Part shown: positions 15,178-22,587 of the stretch, piece by piece | Layout of the letters: every line of letters starts with the position of its first letter | How positions within the stretch are numbered: the stretch's first letter is position 1 | Source: an uncultured Bacillota bacterium | GTDB taxonomy: Bacteria > Bacillota > Clostridia > Peptostreptococcales > Anaerovoracaceae | Assembly: GCA_958448635.1 (NCBI GenBank) | Contig: CAUDEQ010000024.1 | Location: 1-24,729 of the forward strand | Direction: 5' to 3' | DNA length: 24,729 nucleotides | Notes under the pieces: model-generated | What the model was told of the DNA's origin: nothing | Database searches by the model: none | Seen by the model: the letters and a program-made list of their open reading frames with translations, nothing else | Position numbers and translations under genes: made by a program

Positions 15178-16962
15178 CTATTGTGTAGTTCTCACGAAAT
15201 TATCCTTTTCGAGACATTCCTTTATCTTTTCAAGAATTTCCTCCGGCGACTCATCCACCTGTGTTCCCGCTGTATTGAGGTGGCCGCCGCCTCCGAATTT
15301 TTCCATAACTATCTGTACGTTTATTTCTCCCAGAGATCTGGCGCTGACCACCGTTCTGCCGTTTTCGCCTCTTCCGGCAACGAAGGAGGCCTTGATTCCC
15401 TTGATGGTCAGAAGCTCGTCTGCCACCTGTGAATTTATTATCTGAGAATTGATGCTGACCTCAGGACATACGGACATGGCGATGCCGCCATCGTAATATT
15501 TGGCGTTTGCCAGGCACAGAGCCTTTATCCTTAGGCTCTCTGAATCCGCCTGAAAATACTTTCGCACGTTGACAAGATCGGCGCCTGCACGCCTGAGCCA
15601 TGCTGCAGCTTCAAAGGTACGAACCCCCGCCTTCATGGCAAAACTGTTGGTATCCACCATTATTCCCGCCAGCAGCGCATCTGCCTCCAGCTTTGTCAGT
15701 ATCCTTTTCTTGCTCTTTTCATTGGCATACTGCACCACCTCCGCAACCAGCTCCGATGCCGATGATGCGTATGATTCCATGTATGACAATATCTGATCCG
15801 GCAGCACATCCTCTGCTCTCCTATGATGATCTATCACGACAGTCCTTCTGACCTTTTCCACCAGCTCAAAGGATTCCACCAACGCCGGTCTGTGCGTATC
15901 CACAACCACCACCAGAGACTGCTCGTCAGCAAGGGACAGTGCCTTTTCCGTTGATATAAGAGCGTATTCATCTGTCTGCTTGACGTCTTCAATCATGTCT
16001 ACCATGCTGTCATTGTAGCTGTTTATAACTATATATGCGTCCTTTTCAACGATCCTGGCCATCCTGTGAATTCCCAGCGCCGCACCAAAGCTGTCAAGAT
16101 CAGGGTTTCTGTGCCCCATGATGAACACCTTTGACGACTGGCTCATCAGCAGCTTCAAAGCGTGAGCGATGATCCTGGATTTACCCTTGAAGCCCTTTTC
16201 TACGCTCTGAGATTTGCCGCCGTAGTATTCAAAATTGCACACGTTCTTCACTACAGCCTGATCTCCGCCTCGTCCCAGTGCAAGATCAAGCGCACCCTGG
16301 GCGTAATCCTCGCTCTCACTTATGGTCTTGCCGCCTATACCTATTCCTATGCTCAGCGTCACCGGAAAATCAGCCTCAGTCTCTATTTTCCTGGCCTCAT
16401 CAAGAATTTCAAATTTGCGGTTTACGATACCCTCGTAATTCTTGTGCGTAAAAATAACCTCATACAGATGCTCTCTGTAGCGTGTGACTGCTGCGCCCAT
16501 TTTCGCACCCCAACCCCTTATGAGCTTGTCTATTTCCGAGGAAATCTCCAGATCTCTGCCGTCTCCCGCACTGGATATCAGCTCGTCGAAATTGTCCACG
16601 TTGATGAGGGCTATGCATGTCTTATCGTCGTTGTACAGCTCCTTCAGGTTTTCAAAGGAAGTTATATCTACAAAATAAAGCATTATGGATGCAGTATCTC
16701 CTTCACCTATAAAGCCTGCCAGTATCCTGAAGAACTTGTCGTTTTTCTTCAGAACAATGAAGCTGTCCTCCTCTGCCGCCTTGATTATATCCGGCAATCT
16801 GATTCCCGTGAGGACAAATATATCGTTCCCCGTTATGCCATCATATTTAAAGACATCTGCTATTCTGCTGTTGGCCTTGGTTACCTTCCCCTGCATATTG
16901 ATTATACAAGTGGGAACTATCGAATAATGAGTGAGTAACTTTTCTATCCTACCTGCGTACAT
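15178..16962 (-). CDS. gdpP: GdpP-like cyclic-di-AMP phosphodiesterase lacking the N-terminal membrane helices
   Basis: The 594-aa protein has a PAS domain (about 10-95), a degenerate GGDEF domain (about 112-240), a DHH domain (about 275-420) and a DHHA1 domain ending in GGGGHLNTAG (557-566). Metal-binding residues are intact: His284, Asp288 and Asp290 in GHRNPDLDS, Asp355 in VVDTHRP, Asp378-His379-His380, and Asp437. It should cleave c-di-AMP to pApA. Typical GdpP is about 650 aa and starts with two transmembrane helices. Here the first residues already belong to the PAS domain, and an in-frame TAA stands five codons before ATG 16962, which itself follows GGGAGAAGGAT. The enzyme is therefore predicted to be soluble. 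It lies in the conserved gdpP-rplI-dnaB order. Confidence 0.93.
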   Translation of the reverse strand: MYAGRIEKLLTHYSIVPTCIINMQGKVTKANSRIADVFKYDGITGNDIFVLTGIRLPDIIKAAEEDSFIVLKKNDKFFRILAGFIGEGDTASIMLYFVDITSFENLKELYNDDKTCIALINVDNFDELISSAGDGRDLEISSEIDKLIRGWGAKMGAAVTRYREHLYEVIFTHKNYEGIVNRKFEILDEARKIETEADFPVTLSIGIGIGGKTISESEDYAQGALDLALGRGGDQAVVKNVCNFEYYGGKSQSVEKGFKGKSRIIAHALKLLMSQSSKVFIMGHRNPDLDSFGAALGIHRMARIVEKDAYIVINSYNDSMVDMIEDVKQTDEYALISTEKALSLADEQSLVVVVDTHRPALVESFELVEKVRRTVVIDHHRRAEDVLPDQILSYMESYASSASELVAEVVQYANEKSKKRILTKLEADALLAGIMVDTNSFAMKAGVRTFEAAAWLRRAGADLVNVRKYFQADSESLRIKALCLANAKYYDGGIAMSVCPEVSINSQIINSQVADELLTIKGIKASFVAGRGENGRTVVSARSLGEINVQIVMEKFGGGGHLNTAGTQVDESPEEILEKIKECLEKDNFVRTTQ

Positions 16963-16981
16963 ATCCTTCTCCCGTTATCAA

Positions 16982-17734
16982 TCATCTTTCGGCGTTGCCG
17001 CCCATTTTTACTCTCAGACCTATTATCAGATCTGCCATTCCCATCAGCACCAGGAACATTTTCCCGATGGATGTCATCCACATGAATATACACACTACCA
17101 CCGCAACTGCCTGCGGCGCCTTTTTGAAATGAAAGAACATCATCACAACCGCTATGCCCTGAAGGGAAAAAACAAGGTCAAACAGCATGTTGATGTTTAC
17201 GTACATGAGCTCTCCCACAGCCATCTCTGATTCCAGCATAAGCCATGATATTATATACATCAGCATCATCGCCATGGCCGCTCCATGCCCGAAGGTAAAC
17301 TCCCTGAACTTAGGCATACGTATCACCTGATGCTTTCTGCCTGCTATCCTGCTAAGTATAATATATGCTATATATGATACGACTGCCCCTGTGAACATTA
17401 TGGAGGCAGGAAGGCTCATGATTCCTGCTTCGTATATCTGCATAAACATTTCGGTTCTGGCCTCTTCGCTTACACCTGCCGCATTGAGACCCTCAATGAT
17501 CATAGGATTTCTTGCTGCCTCGCTTGAAATCATTTTAGCAATTTCATAAAGCTGCTGATATATATCAATGCCTGCAAAATACGCTGCCATGAAAACAATT
17601 GTGGCCGATGCCGTAATTGTGAGAAAGGAAATCAGCACAACCCTGTAAGGCGATACTGTTCCCTTTTTTATATACCCGGGTATTATCAAAAAAGGTATTA
17701 TCAACGTGAGTAAAAATATGATCGAAAAATACAT
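16982..17734 (-). CDS. YybS/DUF2232-like multi-pass membrane protein
   Basis: The 250-aa hydrophobic protein has about six predicted membrane segments (around 3-20, 30-54, 105-128, 150-170, 180-203 and 210-238). Its position between rpsR and gdpP is that of YybS (DUF2232), whose function is unknown. It is shorter than typical family members (about 300 aa) and seems to lack the first membrane segments. The start at 17734 has TTTCAGGAG nearby and a promoter about 35 nt upstream, so a longer form is unlikely. I rate the family call as likely because it rests partly on position. Confidence 0.7.
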   Translation of the reverse strand: MYFSIIFLLTLIIPFLIIPGYIKKGTVSPYRVVLISFLTITASATIVFMAAYFAGIDIYQQLYEIAKMISSEAARNPMIIEGLNAAGVSEEARTEMFMQIYEAGIMSLPASIMFTGAVVSYIAYIILSRIAGRKHQVIRMPKFREFTFGHGAAMAMMLMYIISWLMLESEMAVGELMYVNINMLFDLVFSLQGIAVVMMFFHFKKAPQAVAVVVCIFMWMTSIGKMFLVLMGMADLIIGLRVKMGGNAER

Positions 17735-17769
17735 TCTATTGCTCCTGAAATAATTTACGAGTACTAATC

Positions 17770-17798
17770 ATTATATCACATCTTTCAACGATTGTCTT
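17770..17798 (-). promoter_or_regulatory. Extended -10 promoter of the yybS-gdpP-rplI-dnaB unit
   Basis: On the minus strand a perfect TATAAT (17775-17770) preceded by TGA (an extended -10) has AAGACA (17798-17793) at a 17-nt spacing. It lies after the rpsR terminator and about 36 nt before the first gene, so it should drive the whole unit down to 9329. Confidence 0.65.
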
Positions 17799-17878
17799 CT
17801 ACTATATATTGGGTCTTATGCCCCATGAAAGCGTACATCGCCGCTTTTGTAACAGGAGTCTGTCAGCCTTTTCCCACA

Positions 17879-17905
17879 TAAAAAGACCGGACATGCGTCC
17901 GGTCT
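17879..17905 (-). terminator. Intrinsic terminator after rpsR
   Basis: On the minus strand AGACCGGAC (17905-17897) and GTCCGGTCT (17892-17884) form a perfect 9-bp stem with a 4-nt loop, followed by five T and AT. It lies 14 nt after the rpsR stop and closes the rpsF-ssb-rpsR operon. Confidence 0.93.
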
Positions 17906-17919
17906 GAAAATCTCCACGA

Positions 17920-18153
17920 TTAGTCGGCTGTGTAAGGAAGAAGAGCAACGATTCTTGCTCTCTTTATAGCCTTTGTAACCTCTCTCTGGTGAATAGCACA
18001 AGTTCCTGTTATTCTCTTAGGAAGAATCTTGCCTCTTTCAGTTACATACTTTCTCAGCTTTTCTACATCCTTGTAATCTATGGTTTCGGTTTTATCTGCG
18101 CAGAACTGACATACTTTCTTTCTTCTTACGCCACCACGTCTTTTATTATCCAT
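17920..18153 (-). CDS. rpsR: 30S ribosomal protein S18 (bS18), zinc-binding form
   Basis: The 77-aa protein matches bS18 throughout, with RGKILPKRITGTCAIHQ and the C-terminal RARIVALLPY. Cys15, Cys18, Cys52 and His55 form the zinc-ribbon pattern of the C+ variant. S18 binds S6 on the 30S platform. It is the last gene of rpsF-ssb-rpsR and its start is preceded by GAAAGGAGA. Confidence 0.98.
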   Translation of the reverse strand: MDNKRRGGVRRKKVCQFCADKTETIDYKDVEKLRKYVTERGKILPKRITGTCAIHQREVTKAIKRARIVALLPYTAD

Positions 18154-18174
18154 GATATATAAGTCTCCTTTCTT

Positions 18175-18609
18175 TTAGAACGGGATGTCATCATCCTGAA
18201 TCGCCTGAAAGCCTTCAGGAATTCCCATATCTCCGCCTGACGGAGCCTGCTGCGGTCTGGCCTGTGGCTGACCTGCTCCTGCCTGCGCTCTGTCTCCCCA
18301 CTCTAAAAATTCCACTCTGTCGGCAACCACGTCTGTCGTATAGACAGTCTGGCCATCCTTATTGGTATAGCTTCCCGTCTGAATTCTTCCCTGAATTCCT
18401 ACAAGTCTTCCCTTCGCCAGAAATCTCTCACAGTTCTCTGCCTGTCTGCCGAAAACTGTAATACGCGGAAAATCCGTTTTCTTTTCCTGACCTGATCTTA
18501 CAGGTCTGTCTATAGCAACAGTAAATGTCGCTACCGCTGTCTGGCTTTCGGATATATACCTGACTTCAGGGTCCCTCGTCAATCTTCCGATTAGAACTAC
18601 ACTGTTCAT
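18175..18609 (-). CDS. ssb: Single-stranded DNA-binding protein
   Basis: The 144-aa protein has an OB fold (1-107) starting MNSVVLIGRLTRDPEVRY, with VFGRQAENCERFLAKG in the middle. A Gly/Gln/Pro-rich linker (about 108-130) follows, and then the acidic tail DDDIPF that recruits repair and replication partners. Length is typical. AAAGGGGTG precedes the start. It lies between rpsF and rpsR, as in most Firmicutes. Confidence 0.98.
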   Translation of the reverse strand: MNSVVLIGRLTRDPEVRYISESQTAVATFTVAIDRPVRSGQEKKTDFPRITVFGRQAENCERFLAKGRLVGIQGRIQTGSYTNKDGQTVYTTDVVADRVEFLEWGDRAQAGAGQPQARPQQAPSGGDMGIPEGFQAIQDDDIPF

Positions 18610-18624
18610 ACTGCACCCCTTTTC

Positions 18625-18912
18625 TTATTTCTCGTCTTTATTGACAATGAGATGTCTCATAACGTTGTCCGAGATCTTCAGTCTTCTGTCCAGCTCCTTT
18701 GGCAGAGTTGGCTGTGCTTTGAACTCGATGACAACATAGTATCCTTCGTTCTTCTTCTGGATAGGATACGCGAGCTTTCTCAATCCCCAAACATCTACAT
18801 TGCCTACTTCGCCTTCTGCTGTGATGATTTCCTTAACGGTTTCAACTACAGCTTCCTTCTTGTCATCTTCCAATGCAGGATCAAGGATGAACATTACTTC
18901 ATAGTTTGTCAT
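18625..18912 (-). CDS. rpsF: 30S ribosomal protein S6 (bS6)
   Basis: The 95-aa protein matches bS6, with YEVMFILDPAL at the start, WGLRKLAYPIQKKNEGYYVV (43-62) and a C-terminal RLKISDNVMRHLIV. It pairs with S18 on the 30S platform. AGGGAGGTG lies before the ATG. It opens the operon, behind a leader with two hairpins. Confidence 0.98.
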   Translation of the reverse strand: MTNYEVMFILDPALEDDKKEAVVETVKEIITAEGEVGNVDVWGLRKLAYPIQKKNEGYYVVIEFKAQPTLPKELDRRLKISDNVMRHLIVNKDEK

Positions 18913-18938
18913 TTTTTCACCTCCCTATGGACTAATTG

Positions 18939-18983
18939 GCGATGAGCCTTTCTCATCGCAAGGATTGCACAAAAAATACGTGC
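18939..18983 (-). promoter_or_regulatory. Structured rpsF leader, candidate S6:S18 autoregulatory element
   Basis: In the rpsF leader a perfect 8-bp stem, GCGATGAG/CTCATCGC (18959-18952 with 18946-18939), carries a 5-nt loop. It is preceded by a weak GCAC/GTGC hairpin (18983-18980 with 18970-18967). An S6:S18 leader motif that binds the two proteins is known before rpsF in many bacteria. I cannot confirm its conserved bulge here, so the identification rests on position and hairpin only. Confidence 0.4.
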
Positions 18984-18989
18984 CTATAT

Positions 18990-19017
18990 ATTATACATGA
19001 TTTAAACAGGATTTCAA
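18990..19017 (-). promoter_or_regulatory. Promoter of rpsF-ssb-rpsR
   Basis: On the minus strand TTGAAA (19017-19012), a 16-nt spacer and a perfect TATAAT (18995-18990) lie about 78 nt before the rpsF start. Transcription should begin near 18983. Confidence 0.75.
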
Positions 19018-19034
19018 GACTTTTTTCTCATGCT

Positions 19035-19628
19035 TTACGGCTGTTCCGTCGGCATTGCCAGATTTCCCAGTACGGATTTCATCAGCTGGTCAGACATTAT
19101 TATATTCCACCCGTAATATCCATCGTCGATCATAGGTATAAATGCAATGGATTCAACCACATTTTCGCTTTCGGCGGCCTTTTCTATCTCAGAAACGTAG
19201 ATTTCAAGGCATTGTTCTTCAAGAGCAGCCTTGTCGGCGATACTGTCTTCATACAGATTGTCCATCACATAATCATATGAGATACGGCTGTATTCGTTCA
19301 GCACATTGCTGAAATCATTGCTCTTTACCAAAACCTTGGCAACAGCAACGTCATTTTTCTTTTTTACCTCCTGTATATCATATTGGAAGTTCTTAAATAG
19401 AGCTTCATTCATACGCTCTATGACTTCGTCATCTCCCTCTGCATTCACGAGAAAGTTGACATAGGTATTATCCATGTATTTATTCATTGTCTTGGATTCC
19501 TGGGTTTTCAGCGAGTCAAGAAAGTCTTCAGTCGCTTCAGCAGGCGTTACTGAAACCAGGTTTATAGCACTGCTCTGCATAACTGCCGATATCAGCAGTG
19601 TCATTATTATTTTGACTATATAATGCAT
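19035..19628 (-). CDS. Exported or membrane-anchored protein of unknown function
   Basis: The 197-aa product has an N-terminal hydrophobic segment (about 3-21) and no lipobox cysteine, so it is secreted or held by its signal anchor. The rest is acidic and alternates helices and strands. ATEDFLDSLKTQESKTMNKY (about 32-51) resembles the start of NTF2-like DUF4878/DUF5105 domains found in exported Firmicutes proteins; this likeness is only an impression. The ribosome site AAAGG lies about 13 nt from the ATG, so the start is uncertain; Met9 or Met17 are less likely because the signal would be cut short. It stops 17 nt before the rpsF -35 box with no terminator between. Confidence 0.7.
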   Translation of the reverse strand: MHYIVKIIMTLLISAVMQSSAINLVSVTPAEATEDFLDSLKTQESKTMNKYMDNTYVNFLVNAEGDDEVIERMNEALFKNFQYDIQEVKKKNDVAVAKVLVKSNDFSNVLNEYSRISYDYVMDNLYEDSIADKAALEEQCLEIYVSEIEKAAESENVVESIAFIPMIDDGYYGWNIIMSDQLMKSVLGNLAMPTEQP

Positions 19629-19659
19629 CTATTGTATATTACCTTTCCAATTTCAACGG

Positions 19660-19688
19660 TTGTAATTTCACGGCATATTACTTATAAT
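19660..19688 (+). promoter_or_regulatory. Promoter of the GH73 glucosaminidase gene
   Basis: TTGTAA (19660-19665), a 17-nt spacer and a perfect TATAAT (19683-19688) give a start near 19695 and a leader of about 70 nt. Confidence 0.6.
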
Positions 19689-19763
19689 GGAACAAATGCC
19701 ATACATTCTATATTTCTTATATTAGTAAAAAAATCAATCGTTTTCAAGTATATGAGGTAAAAT

Positions 19764-20495
19764 ATGGAGAATACCGAAAATACAAAGGCACACTCATTCC
19801 TTTCCCGTATTCTATCGAAAAAGATTTTCATGTTGGTAATTGCCGTGCTGGCTCTTTCCACAGTTCTTTTCATAGCCGGGATTATGGGCGCCACCTATGA
19901 AATAAAAGCCGATGCTGCTGAGGCAAGCAAGGTCATGGAAAAGGAAAAAGCTTCGGAAGCCTTCGCACCTGATCTTCCTGCAGCTCTGAGAGCTTCCACA
20001 GTCAACGATGTACTGGAAGCAAACTACATCCCCGCCTACTCTCTTTCTCAGGTAATGTCCATGGATGTAAGCAAGCCCAGCGGCGTTACCGTTGAGGATT
20101 TAAAGCAGGTCACTTCACAAGGTCTTGTGGGTCTTGAGGAGGCCTTCCTTAAAGCTGAGAAGGATTACGGCATCAACTGCCTCTTCGTTATGGCCATCGC
20201 TGCCATCGAAAGCGGCAACGGAACTATAAACGGCGTCGGAAACAATATGTTCGGATGGGGAGGCGGATATATAGCCTTTTCCTCAAAGGCAGAGGGAATA
20301 GACGTGGTTGCCCGGGGCCTTGCACGCAACTATCTCACGCCGGGAGCGGGACTGTATTCCGGAAAGACAATCTCGGATGTAAATAAAAGATACGCTTCCA
20401 GCTCCACATGGGACGATAAGGTCGCTAAAAAGATGACAAGCTATTACGCCACCATAAGCAAATATCACAATGCAGAGCTGGAAAAGCTCAAATAA
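19764..20495 (+). CDS. Membrane-anchored GH73-type N-acetylglucosaminidase
   Basis: The 243-aa protein has a short cytoplasmic tail, one transmembrane helix (about 20-42), a stalk (about 43-115) and a C-terminal glucosaminidase domain (PF01832-like). The domain has FVMAIAAIESGNG (141-153), where Glu149 fits the general acid of the family, NNMFGWGG (160-167), SSKAEGIDVVARGLARNYL (173-191) and YSGKTISDVNKRYA (198-211). It should cut the glycan strands of peptidoglycan near the membrane. A GAGG ribosome site precedes ATG 19764. The gene stands alone on the plus strand and converges on the nucleotidyltransferase gene. Confidence 0.9.
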   Translation: MENTENTKAHSFLSRILSKKIFMLVIAVLALSTVLFIAGIMGATYEIKADAAEASKVMEKEKASEAFAPDLPAALRASTVNDVLEANYIPAYSLSQVMSMDVSKPSGVTVEDLKQVTSQGLVGLEEAFLKAEKDYGINCLFVMAIAAIESGNGTINGVGNNMFGWGGGYIAFSSKAEGIDVVARGLARNYLTPGAGLYSGKTISDVNKRYASSSTWDDKVAKKMTSYYATISKYHNAELEKLK

Positions 20496-20526
20496 ATTCA
20501 GAAATTTTATTTCCAAAGCTTTTCAG
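20478..20526. repeat. Hairpin spanning the convergent gene ends
   Basis: CTGGAAAAGCT (20478-20488) pairs with AGCTTTTCAG (20517-20526) with one bulge, and inside it AAATAAA (20490-20496) pairs with TTTATTT (20506-20512). It covers both stop codons (20493-20495 plus, 20509-20507 minus). No run of T follows on either strand, so it is not a classical terminator, but it could slow polymerase or protect the mRNA 3' ends. Confidence 0.4.
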
Positions 20527-21433
20527 GATAAATACCTTTATCCTTCATGGCTTCCAGGGTGTTTTTCACATCCTCTTTGTCTTCTTTATACGTTACACCG
20601 CACCATTTATCGGGCGAGGTCAGCACTTTTATGCGAGCCTTGCCCTTTTTTATGAGCTGATCTGCCGTACGAGGCAGCAGATATTCGCCCTTCAGCGGGT
20701 TTTCCTTCAACGCCTTATCCAGAAACTCAGGCAGCCCCTTCTTTAGCTCTTTCATCATGGCAGCTGAAAATCCCCAGAAATTCATGGACACCACAGTTCC
20801 CTCAGGAAGCACATTCCAGCTTTCACCGTCGTCCTCTGTGAAAGCAATACCCTCAGGTCTCATCTCTATTCTCGTTCTTTCAGTCACTTCACAGAGATAT
20901 CCGTTGTCATCCAGTGCGCAGACGCCTCTGGCAACATGACCGTTTTCTGTAACTGTGTTCTCCAGCTTGTACCCTACCATGCAGAATTCGTATTTTTCTC
21001 CATCCTCATGGGAAGCAAGGTATTCATAGATGCTTGAGAAAGCGCCGGGACCATAGTAATCATCTGCATTTATAACAACGAAGGGACCGTCTATCAGATC
21101 CCTTGCGGCCAATACGGCATGTGATGTTCCCCACGGCTTTTCCCTTCCTTCAGGAATTTCATAGCCTTCCGGTATATCCTCCAGCTTCTGGTAAGCGTAT
21201 TCAACATCCAAGAATCTGCCGGCTCTTTCATCTACCAGCTCCCTGAAAACATCTCTATGCTCCTCACGTATGATGAATATAGCTTTGTTGAAGCCTGCCA
21301 GCATGGCATCGTAAAGGGAAAAATCCAGAATAATTTCTCCTGCATCCGTCATCTTGTCTATCTGCTTGGAGCCTCCGTATCTTGAGCCCATTCCGGCAGC
21401 CATTATTACTAATACAGGTTTTTTATTTATCAT
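20507..21433 (-). CDS. Sugar-phosphate nucleotidyltransferase family protein
   Basis: The 308-aa protein has a GT-A-type NTP-transferase fold: VIMAAGMGSRYGGSKQIDK (9-27), equivalent to GxGxR..PK, then PWGTSHAVLAARD (about 101-113), VINADDYYG (about 119-127, metal-binding aspartates) and SMNFWGF. It would join an NTP to a sugar phosphate or similar; the substrate is not evident and no polysaccharide genes are adjacent. The frame extends to an ATG at 21457, but the ribosome site AAAGGAG lies inside that extension, six bases before the second ATG. I therefore start at 21433, where the protein reads MINKKPVLVIMAAG. The 3' end is 11 nt from the GH73 gene. Confidence 0.85.
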   Translation of the reverse strand: MINKKPVLVIMAAGMGSRYGGSKQIDKMTDAGEIILDFSLYDAMLAGFNKAIFIIREEHRDVFRELVDERAGRFLDVEYAYQKLEDIPEGYEIPEGREKPWGTSHAVLAARDLIDGPFVVINADDYYGPGAFSSIYEYLASHEDGEKYEFCMVGYKLENTVTENGHVARGVCALDDNGYLCEVTERTRIEMRPEGIAFTEDDGESWNVLPEGTVVSMNFWGFSAAMMKELKKGLPEFLDKALKENPLKGEYLLPRTADQLIKKGKARIKVLTSPDKWCGVTYKEDKEDVKNTLEAMKDKGIYPEKLWK

Positions 21434-21482
21434 GTTATGCTCCTTTTTTATCAACAATACTTTAGACTGATTCTATCATCAT

Positions 21483-21516
21483 GTGCTATAATATGTCTAG
21501 CACCTTTCATGAAAGG
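21483..21516 (+). promoter_or_regulatory. Extended -10 promoter with overlapping palindromes before the AroK-like gene
   Basis: TGCTATAAT (21484-21492) is an extended -10 box without a convincing -35. GTGCTA (21483-21488) and TAGCAC (21498-21503) form an inverted repeat around the -10 box and start site. It is followed by CCTTTCATGAAAGG (21503-21516), a perfect 14-bp palindrome whose right half is the ribosome site AAAGG. Either could be an operator; the second could also hide the ribosome site as a CCUUU-CAUG-AAAGG hairpin. Confidence 0.5.
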
Positions 21517-21525
21517 AAGTCAATT

Positions 21526-21993
21526 ATGAAAAATACCATCGTGTTTGTAACAGGCTTTTTCGGTGCGCCTGTGATGCAGACTGCACTGAAGATAGCCGAT
21601 GAAGAAAATCTCGATATCATCTCTCTGGATGATGAAATAGAAAAAAACGACGGTCGCTCAGTCAGACGTATCTGCATGGTCATGGGCGAGCATGAGTACA
21701 GGAACAAGGAGTATGAGGCGCTGAAAAAACTGAATGAATCTGCCGGCAGCAGGAAAATGGCAATCTGCTGTGGCGATGGTGTTCTCCACGATGAAATGTC
21801 GAGAGATATCATATTGGGGCATCGCCTTGTGATAGTTGGCAAGGATATGTCCATCGATGAGCTCTGGGAAAATGCAAAGGCATCGGAAGGCAGCTATCAT
21901 GCCTTCATGCACTTCGGTACGCCTGAAGAAAAGCGCAACGCCTTCGAAAAACTCTGGCAGAGACAGTGTGCGCTTTTTAAGCCTTATATCTGA
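21526..21993 (+). CDS. Shikimate-kinase-like protein with a destroyed P-loop
   Basis: The 155-aa protein aligns by eye with AroK: IVFVTGFFG (5-13) at the P-loop strand, SLDDEIEKNDGRSV (33-46) for the shikimate-binding D-x-D/E region, GEHEYRNKEYEAL (54-66) for GExxFRxxExxxL with Arg59, and CCGDGV (81-86) for the GGG segment. The loop that should read GxxGSGKST is GFFGAPVMQTA (10-20), with no lysine or GK(S/T), so ATP binding in the normal way is not expected. The LID region RP is also not seen. It is probably not a shikimate kinase; a binding, regulatory or new catalytic role is open. The frame starts at 21481, but AAAGGAAG places the start at 21526. The DUF2148 gene follows 28 nt later, probably co-transcribed. 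Confidence 0.75.
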   Translation: MKNTIVFVTGFFGAPVMQTALKIADEENLDIISLDDEIEKNDGRSVRRICMVMGEHEYRNKEYEALKKLNESAGSRKMAICCGDGVLHDEMSRDIILGHRLVIVGKDMSIDELWENAKASEGSYHAFMHFGTPEEKRNAFEKLWQRQCALFKPYI

Positions 21994-22021
21994 TGATTTA
22001 TGATTTATTGCGGAGGTAAGT

Positions 22022-22576
22022 ATGATTTACAACAGAGAAGCTGCAGCCGGAGATGCTGCCATGGAAACAGCTAAAAAAATGGTGGCTGCTGCCGTAACGG
22101 CCCCTAAGGGATGCGGTCATGACAATATCGAAGCCATGGTTCTGGACGGAGATGAAATGATGAAGCTGGCGGAATACTGCCGACAGATCGGCATGGAGAC
22201 CAATACGGATTTTTTCGTAAGAGACGCTAAAACCATTGAAATGAGTCGTTGCGTCGTTCTCATAGGAGCCAACGACTCGCCTATCCTTCTGGATAACTGC
22301 GGCTTATGCGGATTTGAAAACTGCGCCAATACCATGGAAAAAGGCGCCAACTGTGCCTTCAACATCGTGGATCTTGGCATCGCCATAGGCTCTGCCGTTT
22401 CCATTGCCGCAGACAACAGAATAGATAATCGTGTTCTATTTTCAGGAGGCATGGCTGCCCTGAAAATGAAATGCTTTTCTGACGATGTTAGGGTTTGCTT
22501 TGCCATTCCTCTTTCAACCTACAGCAAGAGTATATTTTACGATAGAGATTCAGAAGATTCGCCGCTCAACAAATGA
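22022..22576 (+). CDS. DUF2148 (ferredoxin-domain) protein
   Basis: The 184-aa protein matches the uncharacterised DUF2148 family: AMETAKKMVAAAVTAPKGCG (13-32), FFVRDAKTI (64-72) and a cysteine cluster, DNCGLCGFENCAN with Cys93, Cys96 and Cys101, then Cys111, which could hold an iron-sulfur cluster. The C-terminal part is Gly/Ala rich (LGIAIGSAVSIAAD). GCGGAGG lies just before ATG 22022. It is the second gene of a pair with the AroK-like protein and is followed by an intrinsic terminator whose stem includes the stop codon. Function unknown; a redox role is only suggested. Confidence 0.85.
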   Translation: MIYNREAAAGDAAMETAKKMVAAAVTAPKGCGHDNIEAMVLDGDEMMKLAEYCRQIGMETNTDFFVRDAKTIEMSRCVVLIGANDSPILLDNCGLCGFENCANTMEKGANCAFNIVDLGIAIGSAVSIAADNRIDNRVLFSGGMAALKMKCFSDDVRVCFAIPLSTYSKSIFYDRDSEDSPLNK

Positions 22577-22587
22577 GCGGCTTTTTT
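22561..22587 (+). terminator. Intrinsic terminator overlapping the DUF2148 stop codon
   Basis: GCCGCTCA (22561-22568) and TGAGCGGC (22574-22581) form a perfect 8-bp stem with loop ACAAA, followed by six T (22582-22587). The TGA at 22574-22576 is the stop codon of the DUF2148 gene, and the T run reaches the stop codon of the convergent PAP2 gene. Confidence 0.9.

Noticed and set aside
17816..18001. 61-aa minus-strand frame overlapping the rpsR end
   Set aside because: It contains the rpsR terminator and part of rpsR in another frame; it is not a gene.
21434..21457. Eight-residue longer nucleotidyltransferase
   Set aside because: The ribosome binding site falls inside this extension, directly before the second ATG.
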